DNA from: Sphingobacteriia bacterium
GTDB lineage: Bacteria; Bacteroidota; Bacteroidia; Chitinophagales; Chitinophagaceae
Reading direction: 5' to 3'
Assembly: GCA_004294465.1 (NCBI GenBank)
Contig: REAV01000015.1
Span: 1-8,816 of the forward strand
Length of the DNA: 8,816 nt
Made by a program: the position numbers and the translations under genes. Numbering within the stretch: position 1 is the first letter of the stretch; the number at the start of each line of letters is the position of its first letter. A model generated the notes under the pieces. That model made no database searches, had not been told where the DNA came from, and saw only the letters and a program-made list of their open reading frames with translations. Of this stretch, positions 1-7,529 are shown piece after piece.

Positions 1-889
1 TAGCAATGGTTAATCCTAGTATTACAATAGTGCCACTTACCAAATGAGCTATACTCATTTTTTCGCCCAATATCAATACCGCTTCGATAATGCTAAATAC
101 CGGAATTAAATTACCGAATAATACGGTTCTTCCGGCGCCTAGTTTTTGGATGGCCAGGTTCCAACATAAAAATGCAATAGCTGATGTTCCTGCACCTAAA
201 TAAAGAATCGATCCTATCAATGTGGGGTTCCAATTGGGAGCGGGAGATACAATGAGTTCTCCGATATAAAAAGGAAACAACATTGCAGTGCCCATTCCGA
301 AAATAACCATCAGAAAAAAATCGGCACTGATGCCACCAGGTTTTTTTCTGATCAGCACATTATAAATGGCAAAAGCAAAAGCACCTGCTAAAATCCATAG
401 ATCACCTTTAGAAAAATGGAAAGCCGCCAGCTTTTCCCAGGAACCATTGGAGATCAATAATAAAATGCCTGATATACAAATCAGCATGCCAATGATTCTA
501 AATTTACCAACTGCTTCTTTTAAAAAAATAATAGCAAGGATCGTGGCAAAAATAGGAGAGGAAGTTGTTCCGATCAATGCCATATTAATGGCTGAAGTGG
601 TATGACCTGCTATGTAAACAAATGTGTTGAAAAGGGCAATGCCTGTAAGTGATACAAAAAACAGGTAACGCTTATTAGCAAGCACAACAGATTTTTCTTT
701 GTTGATTTTTTTCCAGGCAAATGGTGCAATGATAATAGTTGCTGTTAACCAACGATAAAATGCCAAACTGATGGGGCCAATATCATTGCTTACTGCACGA
801 GATATGATAAAGTTACCTGACCACAACAATGTTGCTGCAATTGCAAGCAACACTCCCTGAATAATATGATTATTGCGCAGCGCCTGCAT
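1..889 (-). CDS. EamA/DMT-family inner-membrane transporter (3' end beyond window)
   Basis: I translated this by hand from the reverse strand. From the ATG at 889 the frame stays open for 296 codons to the window edge, so only the last few residues are missing. The protein is very hydrophobic and has the two-repeat layout of EamA transporters (about 10 helices). Repeat one is near residues 10-146 with the FYRW motif at 44-47; repeat two is near 163-296 with NLIPVF at 260-265 and a following GE at 275-276. EamA proteins export or import small metabolites such as amino acids, but the substrate cannot be read from sequence. The ATG lies inside the last codons of the upstream radical SAM gene (20-bp overlap, different frame), which suggests translational coupling as the last visible gene of a four-gene operon. 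A later start such as GTG at codon 13 is possible but would cut into the first helix. Confidence 0.88.
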   Translation of the reverse strand, partial: MQALRNNHIIQGVLLAIAATLLWSGNFIISRAVSNDIGPISLAFYRWLTATIIIAPFAWKKINKEKSVVLANKRYLFFVSLTGIALFNTFVYIAGHTTSAINMALIGTTSSPIFATILAIIFLKEAVGKFRIIGMLICISGILLLISNGSWEKLAAFHFSKGDLWILAGAFAFAIYNVLIRKKPGGISADFFLMVIFGMGTAMLFPFYIGELIVSPAPNWNPTLIGSILYLGAGTSAIAFLCWNLAIQKLGAGRTVLFGNLIPVFSIIEAVLILGEKMSIAHLVSGTIVILGLTIA

Positions 890-2177
890 AGCTGCTATTA
901 AAGTCTCCTTTGATTCTTTCTATTGGCGGATTAAAATAACCGAATTTTAAATCAGGGAATTCTTCTCTTAATAATTCCATCATTTGTTTTACGCCGATCA
1001 TTTCTCCTGATTCATGAAATCCAATTTTTCCCATATACCAATCCGGATCGATATTGAAATTTCTCCATTGGATCATATTCAAACCAGTTTCTTGAATGAG
1101 TTTGCGCAATGCTTCGTATTCGGCTTCGCTATCGGTAATACCAGGGAATACAAAATAATTAATGCTTGTCCAGCCTCCATGTGCACGCATCACTTTTAAA
1201 CTCTCCACAATATCTTCAAACTGATAATTATTAGGGCGGTAATAAGCTTCGTAAATATGTTTTTGTGCAGAGTTGGTACTTACACGAATGCTGTTTAAAC
1301 CTGCATCGCATAATACTTGCACTGCATCAGGCTTAGATCCATTGGTATTGATATTAATACTTCCTTTATCGGTATGCTTGCGCATTTCTTTGATCGACTC
1401 TGCGATTGTTTCCCACATGAGTAATGGCTCTCCTTCACATCCTTGACCAAAGCTTACAATTGGAAAAGGAGCATTCATTAAATGTGGAACAGTAAATTCT
1501 ACAATTTCTTCTGGAGTTGGTTTAAAAGTTAATCGGTCCTGTGTTGAAACAATGCTTTCTTCTTCTGGTTGAAATGAAATGCAACCGATACAGTTGGCAT
1601 TGCAGGCTGGTGATGTTGGAATAGGACATTCCCATCTTCCTAATGAAAAATTTCTTGCTGCCGGACAATGATAGGTCATGCAACATTTTTCCATCAAATG
1701 TTTCACCAATCTATTTTCAGGATAGGCTTTTAATAAATGTGCTGTTCCTGTTTCAATTTTATTTTCGTCGTATCCTACAGATTCTTGTCGAATATCTTTT
1801 TCAATTCTAACAGCTGTTACATAATATTGATCGTTCTGCCAACCCACTGCAGTATAACAAAACAAAGGAAGTGTTGGAGCTCCTTCCATGGTTTCATAAG
1901 CGGCAATAAATAATCCTGTATGCGCCGGTGGAATAAAAGCAGCAACTGCCCATCCTTTTTCACACAACCTCATTTCACCAGTTGTAACATCTATGCCAAT
2001 CCCTCTTCGTCCTGGTAACTCATATAAGTTTCCACCTTCTGGTAATTCAATCCATTGATCATTGGGTACTTCAAAAGCATCCCATCCTGCTCTTCCAACA
2101 GCATACAAAGTCTCGTCTTCGAAGATATTGCCCTCGCCATCGGAGTATAATAAAAATGGACGTAATGGTTTGGTCAT
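870..2177 (-). CDS. radical SAM protein with a large N-terminal domain, function unknown
   Basis: This 435-residue protein has the radical SAM CxxxCxxC motif at C192-C196-C199 (ACNANCIGC), which would hold a 4Fe-4S cluster that cleaves S-adenosylmethionine. A GGEP-like motif follows (GQGCEGEPLL, 244-253), then an NTNGS stretch at 278-281 and an RVSTNS stretch at 298-303, as in core radical SAM barrels. Residues 1 to about 165 form a separate N-terminal domain that I do not recognise. The linker before the core motif holds four more cysteines (C165, C166, C171, C184), which may bind an auxiliary cluster or metal. The C-terminus (about 375-425) is rich in aromatic residues and glycine. It starts with ATG 15 bp after the membrane-protein gene, and its end overlaps the EamA gene. 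Neighbours (arginase family, transporter) hint at nitrogen-compound or amino-acid metabolism, but this is inference. It could be a peptide-modifying or a small-molecule enzyme; no precursor peptide is visible beside it. Confidence 0.9.
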   Translation of the reverse strand: MTKPLRPFLLYSDGEGNIFEDETLYAVGRAGWDAFEVPNDQWIELPEGGNLYELPGRRGIGIDVTTGEMRLCEKGWAVAAFIPPAHTGLFIAAYETMEGAPTLPLFCYTAVGWQNDQYYVTAVRIEKDIRQESVGYDENKIETGTAHLLKAYPENRLVKHLMEKCCMTYHCPAARNFSLGRWECPIPTSPACNANCIGCISFQPEEESIVSTQDRLTFKPTPEEIVEFTVPHLMNAPFPIVSFGQGCEGEPLLMWETIAESIKEMRKHTDKGSININTNGSKPDAVQVLCDAGLNSIRVSTNSAQKHIYEAYYRPNNYQFEDIVESLKVMRAHGGWTSINYFVFPGITDSEAEYEALRKLIQETGLNMIQWRNFNIDPDWYMGKIGFHESGEMIGVKQMMELLREEFPDLKFGYFNPPIERIKGDFNSSYAGAAQ

Positions 2178-2192
2178 GTTGAATAAAATTAT

Positions 2193-2744
2193 TTAAGCTG
2201 GGTTGATGAGCTTTTGAGCAAATTGAGTAAACTCTTTTTCGATATCTGCTGACACTGCTGCGTTTACTTCTTTTTGAAAAATACGATTATTTTTAAAGTC
2301 TAAAGTCAATATCCCATCTTTTAAAATGGCATTGCTTAATTCACTCCATTGATGTCTTTTTTTAGGGAAACTGTTGAATACAATCTCTTCTTCATCAAAA
2401 GCAATCTCTTGTGGAAATTTCACTTGTTTTTCTAGTAATGCTGCCATCAAGTAAATGAAAGCAATCCAAAGCCCATCCTTTTGAAAATACCAGCCAATCG
2501 CGGCAAACAATAAAGCCAATCGATAGGAAGGGGCTATATTTCTTTTTTGTTGCAGATAACAGAAAATCCACCAGCCAATGATTAATAAAGAAATCAATAT
2601 GGGGCGGATGCTATTGCTTGGATTAGCAACTGCTGTTCCAATAAATCCAATTAAAGACAATAACAACATGAGCTGACTAATCATATCCACTCTGTTATTG
2701 CTATTCTTTTTTAAAACGATGATGTATTCGTAGGTTTTTGCCAT
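2193..2744 (-). CDS. hypothetical four-helix membrane protein with PH-like C-terminal domain
   Basis: This 183-residue protein has four likely membrane helices, near residues 24-40, 47-64, 74-87 and 91-104. A soluble C-terminal part runs from about 108 to 183. That part has alternating beta-strand patterns (IAFDEEEIVF at 114-123, WSEL at 133-136, ILTLDF at 145-150) and ends in a likely amphipathic helix. This layout resembles small bacterial membrane proteins carrying a PH-like or YcxB-like domain, but I cannot name a family with certainty. The ATG overlaps the stop of the arginase-family gene by one base (TAATG), a classic coupling arrangement, and the radical SAM gene starts 15 bp after its stop. 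Its position between two enzymes suggests a shared process, but no catalytic motif is visible. No signal peptide is apparent; the first 20 residues look cytoplasmic and basic. Confidence 0.8.
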   Translation of the reverse strand: MAKTYEYIIVLKKNSNNRVDMISQLMLLLSLIGFIGTAVANPSNSIRPILISLLIIGWWIFCYLQQKRNIAPSYRLALLFAAIGWYFQKDGLWIAFIYLMAALLEKQVKFPQEIAFDEEEIVFNSFPKKRHQWSELSNAILKDGILTLDFKNNRIFQKEVNAAVSADIEKEFTQFAQKLINPA

Positions 2745-3778
2745 TATGATACCATTATATTACAAAGACGCCATAAGATACTGGCACCAACATTACTGTC
2801 CCAATCTGTTTGCCCTACGCCAATTTCTACTAGATCGAATCCAATCAATTCTCTACCACTTTCTTTTATTTTTTGAATCAAATAAATCATTTCCTCACTC
2901 TCAAATCCACCAATAACCGGAGTGCCGGTGTTAGGGCAAAGCTTTCTATCCAATCCATCTATATCAAAACTGATATAGACTTTTTGAGGCAGATTTTGAA
3001 TGATCTCATTGGCAATGGTCTTCCAGGTTTGTCCTTCGAATAATCTATTTTTAACTTGTTTGTCAAAATAAGTGATTACCCTGAAATTGCTATTGCATAT
3101 ATAGTTCCATTCTTCTTCACAATAATCTCTGACACCCACCTGAACTAATTTAGTAATGGCAGGTAATTCTGTTAATGCATTATACATGATGGATGCATGT
3201 GAATAATTGAAGTCTTCATATTTATTGCGTAAATCGCAATGCGCATCAATTTGTAGAACACCAAAATCACCATGTTTTTCAGACAAAGCTTTCATCAACC
3301 CCAGTGAAGTACTATGATCTCCACCCAGTACAGCCACCAGTTTATCTTTATCTAACAAGGTTTTACTATTCTCATATACCCATTTATTCATGAACGCACT
3401 TCCCTCATTGATTTCTTTTAAACTCTTGCACATGAATTTATTCTCTTCGATAGGAGCGCCCTGAGAAATATAATCAATATAGAGTTCAGCCTCCTTGCGT
3501 AAATAGTCGTTCTTAAACAATAGTTTTTTGTCGATTTCTTGCATGTAAAATCCCTTCTTCCAACCTGCATCTCCATCCACATCAAAAATATCTACAAACA
3601 AACTGGATCTGTATACATGATCCGCTGCTCTTGCTGTACCAGCAAGATGACTTACGGTTACTTCCCAAGGCACCGGAATGATAACCAATTTTGCATCTTC
3701 CTCCGTAAACGGAAGCCCGAAAATATTGTTATTCGGGTTAGATACTTTGTTAGGATTGAACCTAGATAAATCTGTCAT
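2744..3778 (-). CDS. arginase/agmatinase-family (ureohydrolase) protein
   Basis: Ureohydrolases split guanidino compounds to urea and an amine using a two-manganese centre. All metal-ligand motifs are present, numbered from the ATG at 3778 (344 residues): GGDHS with H155; DAHCD with D178, H180 and D182; SFDIDGLD with D272 and D274. TGTPVIGG (284-291) and a late FDLVEIG with E318 also fit. The N-terminal PVPWEVTVSH segment (35-44) matches the divergent arginase-like group common in Bacteroidota. The reading frame extends upstream to a TTG at 3805 (353 residues), but I prefer the ATG because it gives a typical N-terminus and the extra nine residues add no motif. Odd points are the Arg after SFDIDGLD, where relatives usually have Pro, and GTARAADHVYRSS (47-59) in place of the usual GxxxGPxxIR segment. 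Substrate (arginine, agmatine, formimidoylglutamate or other) is not decided. It is the first gene of the minus-strand operon. Confidence 0.88.
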   Translation of the reverse strand: MTDLSRFNPNKVSNPNNNIFGLPFTEEDAKLVIIPVPWEVTVSHLAGTARAADHVYRSSLFVDIFDVDGDAGWKKGFYMQEIDKKLLFKNDYLRKEAELYIDYISQGAPIEENKFMCKSLKEINEGSAFMNKWVYENSKTLLDKDKLVAVLGGDHSTSLGLMKALSEKHGDFGVLQIDAHCDLRNKYEDFNYSHASIMYNALTELPAITKLVQVGVRDYCEEEWNYICNSNFRVITYFDKQVKNRLFEGQTWKTIANEIIQNLPQKVYISFDIDGLDRKLCPNTGTPVIGGFESEEMIYLIQKIKESGRELIGFDLVEIGVGQTDWDSNVGASILWRLCNIMVS

Positions 3779-3880
3779 GTTGATTGTATTGAAAACGGGT
3801 TGCAAGTTAGCAGCAATTTCTCAATTAGAAGGTATATCTGTTAGTATATTGATTCAAAAATGCCCATAAAAGTTAAAATA

Positions 3881-3910
3881 GCGATTAAATATGCCCCAAA
3901 GCGATGAATT
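3881..3910. repeat. imperfect direct repeat upstream of the ccmE promoter
   Basis: The decamers gcgattaaat (3881-3890) and gcgatgaatt (3901-3910) match at 8 of 10 positions and sit exactly 20 bp apart, two helical turns, just before the -33 region of the ccmE promoter. This could be a regulator-binding site shared with the divergent operon, but it could also be chance in AT-rich DNA. Confidence 0.25.
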
Positions 3911-3914
3911 ATCG

Positions 3915-3942
3915 TTTGATTACAGTGAATGGATTAACTTTG
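3915..3942 (+). promoter_or_regulatory. Bacteroidota-type promoter for ccmE-ccmF
   Basis: TAACTTTG at 3935-3942 is a perfect match to the Bacteroidota -7 consensus TAnnTTTG. A TTTG at 3915-3918 lies 16 bp upstream, slightly closer than the usual -33 spacing. Transcription would start near 3947-3949, giving a leader of only about 11-13 bases before the ATG at 3960. There is no Shine-Dalgarno sequence, as is normal for this phylum. Confidence 0.6.
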
Positions 3943-3959
3943 CAACTCAATTCAAATAG

Positions 3960-4364
3960 ATGAAAACTACCCATATCATTATTCTTGTTTTTATAGCTGC
4001 TGCAATTGCAGTATTGGTGCAATATTCAGGCGATTTATCTACTTACGAAACCATTGCTTCTGCCAAAGAAAGAGAAGGAAAATTCGTGAATTTAATTGCT
4101 AAAATAGACAAGCAGCAACCCATTGAATACGACGCCGTAAAAAATCCCAATTATTTAAGTTTTACTGCAGTGGATACTTTAGGAAATACCATCAAAGTGG
4201 TATACCACGATGCCAAGCCTACCGATATGGAAAAAAGTGAAAGGATTGTGTTGAAAGGTGCAGTAAAAGAAGGAGTATTTAATTGTACCAGTATTTTATT
4301 AAAGTGCCCTTCTAAGTACAAAGACGATCCTAAAGCAATGCAACAATTGCAAACAGCTAATTAG
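3960..4364 (+). CDS. ccmE: cytochrome c maturation heme chaperone CcmE, CxxxY variant
   Basis: CcmE carries heme on the outer face of the inner membrane and hands it to CcmF for attachment to apocytochrome c. This 134-residue protein has one N-terminal anchor (about residues 5-21) and then a beta-rich domain of OB-fold type: GKFVNLIAKI at 40-49, YLSFTAVDTLGNTIKVVYH at 65-83 and RIVLKGAVKEGVFNCTSIL at 95-113. In the classical protein the heme binds covalently to the His of an HxxxY motif. Here the equivalent position reads CPSKY, with C116 and Y120, so Cys replaces His. CxxxY CcmE proteins are known from archaea and some bacteria such as Desulfovibrio. The next gene is ccmF, 25 bp downstream, which supports the call. 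The start is the ATG just after a strong promoter. A second cysteine, C109, lies close by. Confidence 0.88.
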   Translation: MKTTHIIILVFIAAAIAVLVQYSGDLSTYETIASAKEREGKFVNLIAKIDKQQPIEYDAVKNPNYLSFTAVDTLGNTIKVVYHDAKPTDMEKSERIVLKGAVKEGVFNCTSILLKCPSKYKDDPKAMQQLQTAN

Positions 4365-4389
4365 TTTTTTTTAATTGAATTAAGTTTTC

Positions 4390-6840
4390 ATGAATTATAT
4401 AGGTGAACATTTATTGCCAGGTCAGATAGGACATTTTTTTGCAGTATTGAGTTTGGTTGCTTCTTTGTTAGCAACCATTGCTTTTTTTAAAGCCAGTCAA
4501 TCGGAATTGATCGATGATAAAAATAGTTGGCAAAAATTAGGTCGTATTGCTTTTGGTTTTGTGACCTTAAGTGTGTTGGCCTTATTTGGAATACTTTATT
4601 ACATTATTTCCAATCATTTATTTGAATACAAATATGCCTACACACACAGCGATAGAAGCTTGCAGGTGGAATATTTATTGAGTTGTTTTTGGGAAGGGCA
4701 GGAAGGTAGTTTCATGCTATGGAGTTTTTGGAATTGTTTCTTAGGATGGTTGCTTATCTGGAAAGCCAAGAAATGGGAAGCTGGTACCATGACTGTAATG
4801 AGTTTTATTCAGTTTGCTATTGCCACCATGTTGATTGGAATTTACTTTTTTGATGTGAAAGTTGGAAGTAGCCCATTTGTATTATTGCGCAATGAAATGG
4901 ATGCGCCTATTTTCAGCAGACCTGAGTACTTGAGCTTTATTAAAGACGGTACTGGTTTAAATACTTTGTTACAGAACTATTGGATGGTCATTCATCCTCC
5001 GATTTTGTTTTTAGGGTTCGCGTCAACCATCGTTCCTTTTGCTTTTGCTTTTGCTGGGTTGATGAAAAACGACCACGATTGGACCAAGCAAGCCATCCCT
5101 TGGGCTTCTTTTTCTGCAGCTGTTTTGGGTACAGGAATCATGATGGGTGCCGCATGGGCTTATGAAAGTTTATCCTTTGGTGGATATTGGGCTTGGGATC
5201 CAGTTGAGAATGCATCCCTTGTTCCTTGGTTAACATTAGTGGCTGGTCTTCATACCAATTTGATTTATAAAAGCAGTGGATATTCTTTACGACCAACCTA
5301 TTTCTTTTACATCATCAGTTTTACGCTAGTGTTATATTCAACTTTTTTAACAAGGAGCGGAATCTTAGGTGATACATCGGTTCATGCATTTACCGATCTG
5401 GGAATGAATACCCAATTATTATTATTTGTGCTGGTATTTTTTGTGCCAGCCATGGTCTTGTATTTTTTCCGGTATAAATCTATACCATCTATACAAAAAG
5501 AGGAGAGTACTTACAGTAGAGAGTTCTGGATGTTTATCGGATCGCTCGTATTGTTTTTATCTGCTGCAGTCATTATTGCCAAAACATCTACACCCGTTTG
5601 GAATAAATTATTCGGTACCAATATTGCACCTCCTGAAGATGTTGAATTCTCTTACAATCAAATTCAAATTTTTGTTGCCATATTAATAGGATTGCTCACT
5701 GCAGTTACTCAATATTTAAAATACAAAGACACGCCTAAAAATATTTTTTACCGTAAGCTGGCTCTTCCTACACTAATCAGCTTGGTCATTTCTTTATTGA
5801 TTAGTTTTTTAGGCAATATTGATTTTTATAAAAAAGGACCTGGCTTTTTAGGAGCCATACATGTTGCTATTTTTTGCGCCGTCTACGCAATTGTTGCCAA
5901 TACCAGTTATATATGGTTAGGTGTTAAAGGAAAGATCAAAGCCGCAGGCGCATCAGTTGCGCACATTGGTTTTGGTATGGTGCTTTTAGCGATACTCATT
6001 TCTTCAAGTAAAAAAACAATATTGAGCTGGAATACAACAGGTGTATCTCCCTTGCAAGTAGATCCAAAAGCAAAAAATAATCCTGCTGGTGATCCTGCTG
6101 AAAATCTTACTTTATTCAAAGGGGTAGCTACCGATATGGGAAGATTCATGGTTACCTATACCATGGATACTACCAACCCTAGAGATCGTAAGCGCTACTT
6201 TGAAATTGATTTTAAGTCTAAAAAAGGAGACGATAATTTTAAGCTGTATCCAGATGTAATTAAGAACAATAAGGGAATGGAAGGCTTTGCCGCAAATCCT
6301 GCAGCTAAGCATTATTGGAACAAAGATATTTTTGTATACATCACTTCATTCCAGGAGAATAAAAATGCAGATACAGTTCAATTTAAAGATATTCCAGTAA
6401 AAGTAAAAGACACTATTTTCTACACCAATGGATTTATGGTACTCAATAGTGTTGCAGTAAATCCGGCTGAACAAAAAGATTTGTATACACCAGAAGAAAC
6501 CGCTGTTTTCTTAGACATGACGGTGATCACCAAAGAAGGAAAAAGATACAAAGCTAGCCCGGGTGTTGCTTTAAAAGGTGATGAATTACGTTCTATTACC
6601 GATACTGTTTTGTCTCAAAGCTTGATCATTAAATTCAATAAAGTAATTGACCAGAAAGAAGGTAAATTAGAAATTGGCATCAAAGAAACTGGTAGTATTA
6701 CCGATTTGTTGACGCTAAAAGTCTACGAGTTTCCAATGATCAACATGCTCTGGCTGGGAATTTTAGTGATGGTTGTTGGATTTGTATTATCCATTATTCA
6801 AAGAGTTAAATTATTATCAAAAACAGCTGCTGGTTCCTAG
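4390..6840 (+). CDS. ccmF: cytochrome c heme-ligation protein CcmF
   Basis: CcmF is a polytopic membrane protein that takes heme from CcmE and joins it to the CXXCH cysteines of apocytochrome c. The tryptophan-rich WWD segment is clear: AAWAYES (254-260), then GGYWAWDPVENASLVPWL (264-281). Four histidines fit the known heme ligands: H202 in the HPP motif and H332 (periplasmic pair), and H288 and H525 (membrane pair). Many helices run from about 12 to 540, and one last helix spans 785-803. Between them, about 541-780 is a large hydrophilic periplasmic domain. At 816 residues the protein is much longer than E. coli CcmF (about 650), mostly in this region, as is usual in Bacteroidota. It is co-transcribed with ccmE. 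No other ccm genes (ccmA, B, C, G, H) are in the window, so they must lie elsewhere or be replaced. Confidence 0.95.
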   Translation: MNYIGEHLLPGQIGHFFAVLSLVASLLATIAFFKASQSELIDDKNSWQKLGRIAFGFVTLSVLALFGILYYIISNHLFEYKYAYTHSDRSLQVEYLLSCFWEGQEGSFMLWSFWNCFLGWLLIWKAKKWEAGTMTVMSFIQFAIATMLIGIYFFDVKVGSSPFVLLRNEMDAPIFSRPEYLSFIKDGTGLNTLLQNYWMVIHPPILFLGFASTIVPFAFAFAGLMKNDHDWTKQAIPWASFSAAVLGTGIMMGAAWAYESLSFGGYWAWDPVENASLVPWLTLVAGLHTNLIYKSSGYSLRPTYFFYIISFTLVLYSTFLTRSGILGDTSVHAFTDLGMNTQLLLFVLVFFVPAMVLYFFRYKSIPSIQKEESTYSREFWMFIGSLVLFLSAAVIIAKTSTPVWNKLFGTNIAPPEDVEFSYNQIQIFVAILIGLLTAVTQYLKYKDTPKNIFYRKLALPTLISLVISLLISFLGNIDFYKKGPGFLGAIHVAIFCAVYAIVANTSYIWLGVKGKIKAAGASVAHIGFGMVLLAILISSSKKTILSWNTTGVSPLQVDPKAKNNPAGDPAENLTLFKGVATDMGRFMVTYTMDTTNPRDRKRYFEIDFKSKKGDDNFKLYPDVIKNNKGMEGFAANPAAKHYWNKDIFVYITSFQENKNADTVQFKDIPVKVKDTIFYTNGFMVLNSVAVNPAEQKDLYTPEETAVFLDMTVITKEGKRYKASPGVALKGDELRSITDTVLSQSLIIKFNKVIDQKEGKLEIGIKETGSITDLLTLKVYEFPMINMLWLGILVMVVGFVLSIIQRVKLLSKTAAGS

Positions 6841-6844
6841 CAGC
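6826..6844 (+). terminator. weak hairpin over the ccmF stop codon
   Basis: GCTGCT (6826-6831) and AGCAGC (6839-6844) can pair as a 6-bp stem with a 7-base loop that includes part of the TAG stop. A short TTTTT run follows at 6854-6858, about 10 bases on, which is too far for a strong intrinsic terminator. It may reduce read-through into the next gene, or be incidental. Confidence 0.22.
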
Positions 6845-6905
6845 GTAGGTTACTTTTTAAGTGTCTTGGTATTAATATCAGCCAATTTGATTAATTTTAG
6901 ACAAC

Positions 6906-7529
6906 TTGAAAGGCTTTAAATACCATATCATTTTACTTGTAATTGTACTCTGTACTTCATTGAGCAATCAATCTTTTGCTCAACAAGGAGAATATGACAC
7001 ATTGAGAGTTGGCGCTTATATTACTCCAGAAGGTGATACCATTGGACAATCCTATTTACCCCCCGTTTTAGTATATGGAAGAATGACCAAGCATTGGCGC
7101 AATTACTGGGCCGATTGGACTCGTCTTCGCAATGCAGTATATGTTACCTATCCTTATGCAAAAGCTGCCGGAAGAATCATGAACCAGATCAACGCTAAAC
7201 TGGTCAATGTTTCTGACAGAAGCAAGCGTAGGGCAATCATTAAGCAGCATGAAAAAGAATTGAAAAAAGAGTTTACGGATAAACTTACACAGTTGTCGGT
7301 TTACCAGGGAAAAGTCTTAATGAAATTGATCAATCGCGAAACAGGGAATAACTGTTATGAAATTATTGATGAATACAAAGGATTTGTAAGTGCTGCTTTT
7401 TGGCAAACCATTGCCATATTCTTTGGAAGTAATTTAAAGCAATCCTATGAACCTACTGGAAAAGATATTGACATGGAAAAGATTGTAAAAGATGTAGAAG
7501 TAATGTACGGTTATCGAACGGCTTCATAG
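6906..7529 (+). CDS. secreted DUF4294-type protein, function unknown
   Basis: This 207-residue protein begins with a clear signal peptide: basic KGFKYH, then a hydrophobic core IILLVIVLCTSL (residues 8-19), with probable cleavage after SFA (23-25). It is therefore exported to the periplasm or beyond. The mature part is basic and helical, with WADWTRLRNAVYVTYPYAKAA at 48-68 and a lysine/arginine-rich helix around 104-126. This matches the DUF4294 family of Bacteroidota, whose role is unknown. The only start is TTG at 6906: an in-frame TGA lies at 6888 and no ATG lies between, while the next Met is near residue 60, beyond the signal peptide. It sits 65 bp after ccmF, so a link to cytochrome maturation is possible but unproven. 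Its last 19 bases overlap the end of aat, which runs the other way. Confidence 0.82.
   Translation: MKGFKYHIILLVIVLCTSLSNQSFAQQGEYDTLRVGAYITPEGDTIGQSYLPPVLVYGRMTKHWRNYWADWTRLRNAVYVTYPYAKAAGRIMNQINAKLVNVSDRSKRRAIIKQHEKELKKEFTDKLTQLSVYQGKVLMKLINRETGNNCYEIIDEYKGFVSAAFWQTIAIFFGSNLKQSYEPTGKDIDMEKIVKDVEVMYGYRTAS

Noticed and set aside
366..605. Plus-strand 79-codon frame starting MAKAKAPAKIH
   Set aside because: It is antisense to the well-supported EamA transporter and has no family motif.
3802..3809. TAACTTGC on the minus strand as -7 box for the ureohydrolase operon
   Set aside because: It lacks the TTTG ending and no -33 element fits; the true promoter of this operon is not clear to me.
3539..3869. 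Plus-strand frames opposite the start of the ureohydrolase gene
   Set aside because: Antisense shadows with biased composition; the ureohydrolase motifs lie on the other strand.
4365..4389. T-run between ccmE and ccmF as a terminator
   Set aside because: No hairpin precedes it and the two genes are a functional pair, so it is more likely just AT-rich spacer.
5907..6312. Minus-strand frames inside ccmF
   Set aside because: Shadows of a strongly supported gene, without family motifs.
6892..6899. TAATTTTA as a promoter box for the DUF4294 gene
   Set aside because: One mismatch to TAnnTTTG and the only TTG upstream (6866-6868) is 23 bp away; read-through from ccmF is as likely.
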